Shown here piece by piece: positions 15,298-22,531 of a DNA stretch of 64,000 bases (position 1 is the stretch's first letter; every line of letters begins with the position of its first letter). Source of the stretch: Bryobacterales bacterium (GTDB lineage: Bacteria > Acidobacteriota > Terriglobia > Bryobacterales > Bryobacteraceae); contig SHUD01000005.1 in assembly GCA_009697505.1 (NCBI GenBank), positions 1-64,000 of the forward strand, given 5' to 3'. A model generated the notes under the pieces. That model was given only the letters and a program-made list of their open reading frames with translations, did no database searches and was not told the DNA's origin. The position numbers were made by a program, and so were the translations under genes.

Positions 15298-16971
15298 GTG
15301 ATGCCGCATCAAGTGCGTGCCCGCCAGGCGATTCTCGACGGTGAGATCACGGCGCTCGACGCCAAGGGACGTCCCAACTTCGAACAGTTGCAGCGGCGCA
15401 TCAATGTGGCGGAACCAGGCGCGATTGCCCGCCTGGCGCGCAGCCATCCCGTGGTGTTTTACGCCTTCGATCTGCTGTACCTGGACGGCCATGATTTGCG
15501 GCCGGTGCTGCTGATCGAACGCAAGAGGTTGCTGCGCGAAATTTTCACGCCGACGGACGTCATCCGCTACTCCGAGCACTTTGCCGCCGAACCCGCGCAC
15601 TTGCTCGACGCCGTGAAAGAGCAGGGACTGGAGGGCATTGTCGGCAAGCGCGCGCGCAGCCGCTATGAATCGCGCCGCTCGGGGGATTGGGTGAAGTGGA
15701 AAACGGCCGACACGTCCGACTTCGTGATCTGCGGCTCCACCGAAGGAAAGCGGCAGGGCTTAGGCGCGCTGGTGCTGGGGATCCGGGATGCGGCGGGAGC
15801 GCTACGGTGGGCGGGCAACGTCGGCACCGGTTTCGACGCAGCCATGGTACGCAGGCTTCAGAAGAAACTCGCGGCGCTGGAAATACAAGAATGTCCGTTT
15901 GCCCCGGTGCGCGGCCTTCCCAAAAATGCCACCTGGGTGCGGCCGGAGTTGATGTGCGAAGTGGGCTTCGCCAACTGGACCGGTGAAGGCCGGCTGCGCG
16001 CGCCGGTGTTTGTGAAATTACGGGACGATATCGGCCCGCCGCCGCGTGCGCGGACGCCGCTGCTCGATGCCAGCGCCAAGGAGGCGATGCTCACGCTGGA
16101 TAGCCATCGCCTCAAGTTCACCAATCTGGACAAACTGTTTTATCCGAACGACGGCTACCGCAAACGCGACTTGCTCAACTACTACGACGCGGTCGCCCCG
16201 CTGATTTTGCCGCATCTGCACGACCGGCCGCTGTCGCTCAAGCGTTATCCCAACGGAATAGAGAAGCCCTATTTTTTTCAGAAGCAGGTGGCGGCGAGTT
16301 TTCCGGCGTGGGTCCCCACCGTGGTGGCGGAGGGCATCCGTTATGCGATGGCGCAGGAGCGGGCGGCGCTGCTGTTCCTGGTCAACCTGGGCTGCATCGA
16401 CCACAACCCATGGATGAGCCGCCGCGGCTCGCTGGAACATCCGGATTACTGGTTGATCGATCTCGACCCGCACGAATGCGGCTACGACAAGATCGTCGAG
16501 GCGGCGCAGTGGGTTCACGGGCGGCTGGACCGGCTGGAGTTGGAAAGCTATCCCAAGACCACGGGCGGCGACGGCATGCACATCTTTGTCCCACTGAAGC
16601 CGGTGTACACGTACGCACAGGTTCGCGCGTTTGCGGAAGCGCTGGCGACCCTGGGCGCCGCAGAACGGCCGGATTTGTTCACCACTCCGCGGGCTGTTGC
16701 GCGACGGGAAAAGGGCAAAGTCTATTTCGACTGGCAACAGATTGCGGAGGGCAAGACCATCTCTGCTCCGTATGTACTACGCGCTTATCCAGGGGCTCCC
16801 GTGGCCACGCCGCTGGCCTGGGCCGAAGTGACTTCACGCCTGCGCCCGGAGCAATTTCATCTGGGCAATGCCCTGGCGCGGTTCGACCGGGTGGGCGATT
16901 TGTTAGCGGGCGTCCTGGAGCGGCCCCAGCGGCTGGAGAAAGCCATTGAGAAACTGGCTACCCGGGTGTAA
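15298..16971 (+). CDS. ligD: DNA ligase D, 5'-truncated (ligase domain without catalytic lysine, plus polymerase domain)
   Basis: The reading frame begins inside the ligase domain: motif III LDGEI at about 13-17, FYAFDLLYLDG, motif IV EGIVGKR at about 112-118, motif V WVKWK at about 131-135, then the OB domain. A complete LigD polymerase domain follows from about residue 262 (LKFTNLDKLFYP, DLDP, TTGGDGMHIFVPL, VYFDWQQ). The phosphoesterase domain and the KxDG motif with the adenylated lysine are missing. Homology-like residues (YPEL) continue a few codons upstream to a TAA, so a 5' deletion is likely. The ligase cannot work alone, while the polymerase could. LigD normally acts with Ku in end joining; no ku gene is in the window. 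Confidence 0.85.
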   Translation: MMPHQVRARQAILDGEITALDAKGRPNFEQLQRRINVAEPGAIARLARSHPVVFYAFDLLYLDGHDLRPVLLIERKRLLREIFTPTDVIRYSEHFAAEPAHLLDAVKEQGLEGIVGKRARSRYESRRSGDWVKWKTADTSDFVICGSTEGKRQGLGALVLGIRDAAGALRWAGNVGTGFDAAMVRRLQKKLAALEIQECPFAPVRGLPKNATWVRPELMCEVGFANWTGEGRLRAPVFVKLRDDIGPPPRARTPLLDASAKEAMLTLDSHRLKFTNLDKLFYPNDGYRKRDLLNYYDAVAPLILPHLHDRPLSLKRYPNGIEKPYFFQKQVAASFPAWVPTVVAEGIRYAMAQERAALLFLVNLGCIDHNPWMSRRGSLEHPDYWLIDLDPHECGYDKIVEAAQWVHGRLDRLELESYPKTTGGDGMHIFVPLKPVYTYAQVRAFAEALATLGAAERPDLFTTPRAVARREKGKVYFDWQQIAEGKTISAPYVLRAYPGAPVATPLAWAEVTSRLRPEQFHLGNALARFDRVGDLLAGVLERPQRLEKAIEKLATRV

Positions 16972-17022
16972 ACTTCTGGGTTATCCTAACGTCTATAGAG
17001 GCGAAGGAGTTTTCCAAACGAT

Positions 17023-17511
17023 ATGAAATTACGAGTAGTTGTGATGGCCGTCACGATGGCCACGGCGCTGTTGGCGCAGCCTCCCCGCGACCGTTTCCAG
17101 AACGCCGATGTGCTGCCGCCCACGCCGCAGGAGATGATCGAGCGCCATGTGAAGAGACTGGGTTATTTCCTGACGCTCACCACGGATCAGCAGGCCCAGG
17201 TCACCAGTATTCTCACCGCGGACATCAACAATCTGGCGACGTTGCGCGACGCGGCGAAAACCCAGCGCGAAGCGGTTGTAGCGGCGATTAAAGCGAATAG
17301 TGGCATTCCAGCGGCCGTTACGGCGTTGTCGGCGACGCAGGCCCAGGTCGAGACCATCCATGCCAGCCAGGCCGCAAACATATACGCGATTCTGACGGCG
17401 GATCAGAAAACGAAAATCGGGAATGCCCTTAACCTGCTGGCCGGCGGCGGTGGACCGGGCGGGCCCGGACATGGGCCTCGCGGCCCGCGGGGCGGCGGCC
17501 CTCCTCACTAA
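17023..17511 (+). CDS. Spy/CpxP-like periplasmic LTxxQ protein
   Basis: A 162-residue protein with a signal peptide (MKLRVVVMAVTMATALLAQ), a helical body with LTTDQQAQVTSIL and a second ILTADQKTKI, the LTxxQ-type repeats of the Spy/CpxP/heavy-metal-resistance family. The tail is Gly/Pro/His-rich (GGPGHGPRGPRGGGPPH) and might bind metal or be flexible. Members act as periplasmic chaperones or stress sensors. The stop codon overlaps the convergent YkgJ-like gene by 4 bp. Confidence 0.75.
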   Translation: MKLRVVVMAVTMATALLAQPPRDRFQNADVLPPTPQEMIERHVKRLGYFLTLTTDQQAQVTSILTADINNLATLRDAAKTQREAVVAAIKANSGIPAAVTALSATQAQVETIHASQAANIYAILTADQKTKIGNALNLLAGGGGPGGPGHGPRGPRGGGPPH

Positions 17512-18029
17512 CCGCGGAACTTGGTTAAACCCTTCACCTGTTCCATCCAGTTATAGACGATGGGGCAGTAGGTAGCGCGGTCCACGTGGGCCCACATTTT
17601 TGCCTCCAATGACCCGCTACCTCGCAAAAGGTGAGGGAAACGTTCGCAGTTGCCGGGCCGGGCCTCGTAGACCGTACATTCGTTCCCCTCCAGAAATTCA
17701 CAGCCGCCCTTGGAGTCCCCTGAAGGCGGATTGCGGCGCAAGATCATCTTCCCATCCTCGTCGACAGCCGTGTGTTTTTCTACAAAAGTCTTCTCCGGCA
17801 TCCCCAGAAAGTGCGCCAGCTTTTCCACGTCCCGTTCGGCGATCTGCACGTCGGTGACGCGGCAGCACTCGCCGCACTGGCGGCAGTCGATTTTATCCTG
17901 CACTTCCTCGGCCGCTTTGCGGAACTGGCGTTCCACGAACGTATGCGACTTCAGATATCTGCGGAACTTCAGGTTTTCGTCCCGTTTCTTTTCGCCGAGG
18001 CGCCTGATCTGAACTAAGTCCGTGATCAC
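17508..18029 (-). CDS. YkgJ-family cysteine cluster protein
   Basis: The protein has 173 residues with the diagnostic cluster CRQCGECC at about 49-56 and later cysteines in GGCEFLEGNECTVYEARPGNCERFP and YCPIVY. YkgJ/Fli-B-like proteins carry up to eight conserved cysteines and probably bind zinc or an iron-sulfur cluster; their function is mostly unknown. It is cytoplasmic by absence of a signal. It is divergent from the next gene, with the start regions nearly touching. Confidence 0.85.
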   Translation of the reverse strand: MITDLVQIRRLGEKKRDENLKFRRYLKSHTFVERQFRKAAEEVQDKIDCRQCGECCRVTDVQIAERDVEKLAHFLGMPEKTFVEKHTAVDEDGKMILRRNPPSGDSKGGCEFLEGNECTVYEARPGNCERFPHLLRGSGSLEAKMWAHVDRATYCPIVYNWMEQVKGLTKFRG

Positions 18030-18051
18030 CTCTTCAGGTTACAATCACAGC

Positions 18052-18651
18052 GTGACTGACCGTCTGCTTTTTTCCGGCCGCTTAAAAGGAGCCACTTCCA
18101 CCACGACTCTGCGCCAGTTCGGCAAGATGCTGGGCGTGTTCCCGTTTTCCAAGCTTGCCCAGCGCGGCCCGGTGCTGCGCGTCTACGCCATCGCGTTGAG
18201 CGAGCCGCTCCTGATGGAGCGCGAATTTCCGGTGAGCGAGGATACGGCCGGCATCTCGGCTGATATCCTGAGCGCGGCCGGCGAGTTTCTGAAGTCCGAT
18301 TGCGCCTGCGAGATCGACACCTTCTGGGATCTCTGGCAGTACGACGGAAGCGAATGGAACCTGCGGCCTGCCGCGATTACGCTGGCTTGCTACGGAGCCG
18401 GGTTTGAGAACGAGCACGACGATCACCTGCGGATCGAGTTCGGTCCCGACGCGCGTTTCCTGCCCGTGGCGGGGTTGGAGGGAAGCCCGCGCATGGGCCA
18501 ATCGAACCTGAAGAGCCTCTTGCGGCTGGTCGCTGACCTGGAACGCGCGCTGGACCTGGAGAGCCGCAAAGTATGGTCGGAAAGCGGGGCGAACTTCGCG
18601 GACGTGCTGAAGCAAGCTCTGGGTACATTCACCTTCGACCGCGGCGCGTGA
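18052..18651 (+). CDS. Conserved hypothetical protein
   Basis: I do not recognise this protein. With the GTG at 18052 (VTDRLLFSGRLKG) it has about 199 residues; the track GTG at 18022 would overlap the divergent gene start. It is soluble, mixed alpha/beta, with a region DTFWDLWQYDGSEWNLRPAAITLACYG and a following LRIEFGPDARFLP. It lies 163 bp upstream of the MoxR gene on the same strand and could belong to that cluster, but nothing else supports this. Confidence 0.65.
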   Translation: MTDRLLFSGRLKGATSTTTLRQFGKMLGVFPFSKLAQRGPVLRVYAIALSEPLLMEREFPVSEDTAGISADILSAAGEFLKSDCACEIDTFWDLWQYDGSEWNLRPAAITLACYGAGFENEHDDHLRIEFGPDARFLPVAGLEGSPRMGQSNLKSLLRLVADLERALDLESRKVWSESGANFADVLKQALGTFTFDRGA

Positions 18652-18670
18652 ACGGGCCGGGAGTTTTACC

Positions 18671-18763
18671 CTGAAACGATTCGCGATTATGGCGCTCGCA
18701 CTGGTTTTTCTTACGGGAACCGTCGTGACCACCAGCTTTGCTCAGGAACATGGCCAGCTCTAA
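18671..18763 (+). other. Tiny signal-peptide-like reading frame, possible gene remnant
   Basis: A 30-codon frame not in the ORF track reads KRFAIMALALVFLTGTVVTT then SFAQEHGQL and stops. It looks like a complete secretion signal with an FAQ cleavage site and almost no mature protein. The first codon would be a CTG, preceded by GGGAG; an internal ATG lies at 18689. It may be the stub of a deleted secreted protein, or a very small peptide gene. Confidence 0.3.
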
Positions 18764-18814
18764 GTGTTTTTCCTCCCTGCAATTCCTCCTGCCCGCTGTT
18801 ACATTTGAAACAAG

Positions 18815-19651
18815 ATGATTGTTGAGATCGACGGAGTACAGCTGCACTTGGCGCACCCGGACGAATTGTCCATCACCTGGGTGGGGCAGGAAGAAGTCAT
18901 GCGCCAATTGCTGGCCGCCTGGCTGGTAATCGACGCGCAGGATATGCCCATGCACCCGCGCCTGCTGGGCAAGCCGGGCGTCGGCAAGACTACGCTCGCT
19001 TATGCGGCGGCCAAGCGCCTGGATCGCGAAGTTTATATCATGCAGGCGACGGTCGACACGCGCCCCGAAGACTTGCTGGTCACGCCGGTGATCGAAGGGG
19101 AAGCGCGCCTCCGCTATGTAGCTTCGCCGCTGGTAACGGCCATGCTGCGCGGCGGCATCGTGATCCTGGACGAAGGCAACCGCATGAGCGAAAAGAGCTG
19201 GGCCAGCCTGGCTCCGCTGCTGGACAATCGCAGATACGTGGAGTCCATCGTGGCGGGCATCAAGATCAAGGCGCATCCCTTGTTCCGTCTGGTGGCGACC
19301 ATGAACGACGACGCCAGCACCTTCGATCTGCCCGAGTACATCCACTCGCGGCTGCAGCCGATGATCCTGATCGATTTTCCCGAGCGTCACGAGGAGTTCG
19401 CGATTCTGCGCGAAAATCTCCCCTTCGGCGACGAGCATATTCTCAACTATGTGACGGATTTCCTGCAGCAGGCGCACTCCGCCGACGAGCGCTACACCGC
19501 GCGCGACGGCATCAACATCGCGCGCTTTACCATGAAGCTGGAACAAAGCTACGCCGACCGCGGGTTCGCCGCCAACCGTCAAGAGACTTTGCGAACGGCC
19601 ATCGTGCAGACGCTCGGCGAAGAGGCCCTGCGCTATGTCGCTCGAAACTGA
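18815..19651 (+). CDS. MoxR-type AAA+ ATPase
   Basis: A 278-residue protein with Walker A GKPGVGKTT at about 52-60, Walker B GGIVILDEGNR at about 113-123, the MoxR-type insertion and a sensor 1 region FRLVATMNDD. MoxR ATPases remodel or activate partner proteins, often with VWA-domain subunits and metal insertion. Here the partner encoded next has no VWA motif that I can see. The reading frame overlaps that gene by 17 bp, so the two are translationally linked. Confidence 0.9.
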   Translation: MIVEIDGVQLHLAHPDELSITWVGQEEVMRQLLAAWLVIDAQDMPMHPRLLGKPGVGKTTLAYAAAKRLDREVYIMQATVDTRPEDLLVTPVIEGEARLRYVASPLVTAMLRGGIVILDEGNRMSEKSWASLAPLLDNRRYVESIVAGIKIKAHPLFRLVATMNDDASTFDLPEYIHSRLQPMILIDFPERHEEFAILRENLPFGDEHILNYVTDFLQQAHSADERYTARDGINIARFTMKLEQSYADRGFAANRQETLRTAIVQTLGEEALRYVARN

Positions 19652-21485
19652 ACTGAAATCCGGCGATCTGCGGCGCGGGAATATCCACTATTTCCCGGTG
19701 GTGCCAGGCAAGCTGGAATTCGCGCTGGAGCTGCGCAAGCTGCTGCTGGCCTCGCGGCCGCAGGTGGTCGCGGTGGAGTTGCCGGGGTTCCTGGAGCGCG
19801 CCTACCAACGGGCGCTGGCGCGGTTGCCGGAGATCACCGTGATCTGGTATCACGAGTCTCCGACGGGGAAAGACCAAGACGGTGACGAGCGGGCGATCTA
19901 TGTCCCGGTCGAACCCTGCGATCCCTTTGTGGAAGCCTTGCGCACGGCGGCGGAAATCGGCGCGCAGATTCTGTTTTTAGAGCCCGCTTCGGCCGAGCGT
20001 CCGCATCTGCCGGATACCTATCCGGACACCTACGCGGTCCGGCGAATCGGCCGTGACCCTTACATCGAGGCGTATCGTGTGTATCCACAGACGCGCACGG
20101 AGGAGGTGACCGCGCACGCTTCCGCCATGGCCTGGAAGCTGCAGGGCGCCGATCCGGGAGCGAGCGTGGTGGCCGTGGTGGCGCTCAATATGCTGGATCC
20201 GCTGCTGGACGCGATGGAAGTTCCGCAGCCGGCGCCGGAAGGCGGGCAACGTTATGAGCCCGAGCTGGTCAACCCGCACCCGGATTGCCTGTCGGAGATC
20301 ACCATCGAGTATCCCTACCTGCAGGAGCGCTACGAATTCTTCCGGCTGGGCATGAGCTTTGGCTCCGGTGATGACAACGTGTTAGACCGGCCGCGCGTGC
20401 AATGGGAGCTGATGCGCGAGGCGGAGAGCAAGTACACGCAGTCCACCGGTGAAAAGTTGGCGCATTGGCAGCGGCGGATGATCGGCCGTTACACGCGCAA
20501 CCTGGCGCACATCAGCGGCGAGCTCGTCGCGAGCGTCTACGATCTGGCGGTGGCGGCGCGCTCGGTTGCTGACGACAACTTCGGCTGGGAAGTGTGGCAG
20601 ATGGCGAATCGCTATCTGGCGCAGCAGGAGAAGTCGGATCTGGAGACCGTCCGCCTGAGCGCCAGCGCAATCTGGATCAACACGAAAAGGCTGCGCATCC
20701 GCAGGCGGTTGCCGCGCGCGAAACAGCGCCTGAAGCCCACCGGCTTGAAGCCGCGCAAGAAGGAAAAAGTTCCCGGCGAATGGGCGCGGCAGACCACGGG
20801 CGAAGCGATCTGCTCCTATCCGCCCGAGGATCTGGTCATCGAAGAGTATGGCCGCTTCGTCAAACACAGGGCCAAGGCGCTGCTTTCCGAAGAGCGGGTG
20901 CGCGTGGAACCGTTCACGACTTCGATTTTGGACGGCATCGACATCCGCGAAACCATCCGCAACTGGCACCGGCGCAAGATTTTCGTGCGCCAGGCGGACC
21001 GCCTGGCCGGCGAAGTGGGCGCCGTGGTGATTATTTTTGACGAAGACCATGAGGACCGTTATACGTACCTCACGACGTGGCTCGGCGAGCATCAGAACGA
21101 ATCCGACATGGCCTACTATTCGACCCATCCGTTCGACAACATTGTGGGTCCGGGGATCGGGCGCGCCGAATACGGAGGCCTGCTGATGACGCTGCCTCCG
21201 CGGCGCATGTACGACGTGTGGTCGGATCCCGACTACGATTTTGCGGAGTCCAAGCCGGAGCGCCTGTTGATGGCCGCTCTGGATTACTCGGTCCAGCGCT
21301 TTGTGGTCTACGTGGCGGCCAAGCCGCCGCGCTCGATCTTCCGTTCCATTGCGGCGCATCTGAACCGCAAGATTCTCTACGTTCCCATCGGCCAGCTTTC
21401 CCCCACCAAGGTGAAAAAGCTGCGCGTGGTGCACGTGCTGGATAGCTACGCCCGGCGCGCTGAGGCGAAGGAGTATATTTGGTAG
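19635..21485 (+). CDS. Large uncharacterised MoxR-associated protein
   Basis: I do not recognise a named family for this 616-residue protein. The N-terminal ~130 residues (LRKLLLASRPQVVAVELPG, then VIWYHESP) resemble the ELP-type motif of TraB/EreA or DUF5682-like domains. The middle is helical with a basic patch (RLRIRRRLPRAKQRLK) near 350-390, and the C-terminal ~220 residues are alpha/beta (GAVVIIFDEDHEDRYTYLTTW; RMYDVWSDPDYDF). No signal peptide or membrane span. The 17-bp overlap with moxR and zero-gap junction with the DUF4159 gene make it a core part of one complex or pathway; its function is unknown. Confidence 0.75.
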   Translation: MSLETELKSGDLRRGNIHYFPVVPGKLEFALELRKLLLASRPQVVAVELPGFLERAYQRALARLPEITVIWYHESPTGKDQDGDERAIYVPVEPCDPFVEALRTAAEIGAQILFLEPASAERPHLPDTYPDTYAVRRIGRDPYIEAYRVYPQTRTEEVTAHASAMAWKLQGADPGASVVAVVALNMLDPLLDAMEVPQPAPEGGQRYEPELVNPHPDCLSEITIEYPYLQERYEFFRLGMSFGSGDDNVLDRPRVQWELMREAESKYTQSTGEKLAHWQRRMIGRYTRNLAHISGELVASVYDLAVAARSVADDNFGWEVWQMANRYLAQQEKSDLETVRLSASAIWINTKRLRIRRRLPRAKQRLKPTGLKPRKKEKVPGEWARQTTGEAICSYPPEDLVIEEYGRFVKHRAKALLSEERVRVEPFTTSILDGIDIRETIRNWHRRKIFVRQADRLAGEVGAVVIIFDEDHEDRYTYLTTWLGEHQNESDMAYYSTHPFDNIVGPGIGRAEYGGLLMTLPPRRMYDVWSDPDYDFAESKPERLLMAALDYSVQRFVVYVAAKPPRSIFRSIAAHLNRKILYVPIGQLSPTKVKKLRVVHVLDSYARRAEAKEYIW

Positions 21486-22307
21486 GTGCTTCGCCGGGCC
21501 CACCGTTTCCCTTTCGCCGGATTCGCGTTGGCCATGGTTTTTCTGGGTGCGATTGGCATCCTATACGCCCAGCGGCCGTTCCGCGAATATCCGGGGCGCG
21601 AGTACCGCAACTTCCCGCTGCCCCCGGATTGGAACCGGCCCGCTGAATGGACCCGTGCGCGTCTGCGCGTCCCCGGGCTGTTCACGATGGGTTACCGCGG
21701 AGGCGACTACAACTGGACCACGGACTATCCGCGCTCGGACCGGCACCTGTTGCAAGGCATCCGGCGGCTGACGCGCATCGACACGCGGTCAGTGGAGCAG
21801 GTCGTTGATCTGGACGACAACGACGACGTCTACCACTGGCCGGCGATGTACGCAGTCGAAGTCGGCTACTGGCGCGTGCCGGACGGTCAGGCCCGCCAGT
21901 TGCGTGAGTATTTGTTGCGTGGTGGATTTCTGATGGTCGACGACTTCCACGGCTCGCAGGAGTGGGAGAACTTCGTCGACGGCATTCACAAAGTGTTCCC
22001 CGACCGGGAGATCGTCGACATCAACGATAACGACCCGATCTTCCACACGATTTACGATTTGGAGTCGCGCTTCCAGGTGCCGGGCGCGCAATATCTCTAC
22101 ACCGGCCGCACCTATCAGCGCGACGGCTACCAGGCGCACTGGCGCGGCATCTATGACGACAAGGGCCGTATCATGGTCGCCATCTGCCACAACATGGATC
22201 TGGGCGACTCCTGGGAATGGTCCGACGACCCGCGCTACGACGAACGCTTCGCGGGCTTAGCTTACCGGATCGGCGTCAATTACTGGATCTACGATTTGAC
22301 GCATTAG
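21486..22307 (+). CDS. DUF4159 domain-containing secreted protein
   Basis: The GTG start follows the previous stop codon without a gap. The 273-residue product has an N-terminal hydrophobic segment (FAGFALAMVFLGAIGILYAQ) acting as signal or anchor, then the DUF4159 core with LLRGGFLMVDDFHG, DIND and GRIMVAICHNMDLGDSWEW. DUF4159 proteins often sit with MoxR ATPases and DUF58/VWA genes, and the fold is related to glutamine-amidotransferase-like domains. Periplasmic location suggests that the cytoplasmic MoxR module affects an exported partner. Confidence 0.88.
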   Translation: MLRRAHRFPFAGFALAMVFLGAIGILYAQRPFREYPGREYRNFPLPPDWNRPAEWTRARLRVPGLFTMGYRGGDYNWTTDYPRSDRHLLQGIRRLTRIDTRSVEQVVDLDDNDDVYHWPAMYAVEVGYWRVPDGQARQLREYLLRGGFLMVDDFHGSQEWENFVDGIHKVFPDREIVDINDNDPIFHTIYDLESRFQVPGAQYLYTGRTYQRDGYQAHWRGIYDDKGRIMVAICHNMDLGDSWEWSDDPRYDERFAGLAYRIGVNYWIYDLTH

Positions 22308-22339
22308 GAGGCGGCCCCGAGAAATCGGTAGTAGGTGTG

Positions 22340-22445
22340 GTGGAGCGGGCTTTAGCCTGCCACGGTGGCTTTAGCCACCGCGAAGTGCGGGATCAGCTAA
22401 AGATCGGGGACTGAAGTCCCCGTTGCAGGCTAAAGCCTACTCCAC
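22340..22445. repeat. Compound palindromic intergenic repeat, copy 1
   Basis: Outer arms GTGGAGCGGGCTTTAGCCTGC (22340-22360) and GCAGGCTAAAGCCTACTCCAC (22425-22445) are inverted repeats with two mismatches. Between them are two smaller palindromes, CGGTGGCTTTAGCCACCG and CGGGGACTGAAGTCCCCG. A second element with the same plan is at 62669-62774. It resembles a REP/BIME-type dispersed element and could fold into a cruciform or RNA hairpin array. Confidence 0.85.
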
Positions 22446-22531
22446 CCGACGCCACTTCCACGTGTGTCCATCCGCGTTCATTCGCGAGCCACATTTCCCG
22501 GAAGTGGCACGCAGGAGTGCTGGCGCTACCT

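Noticed and set aside
19635-21503. Large opposite-strand ORF (373 aa) inside the 616-aa gene
   Set aside because: Shadow ORF in GC-rich DNA; its sequence lacks any recognisable motif while the plus strand is clearly coding and overlaps moxR.
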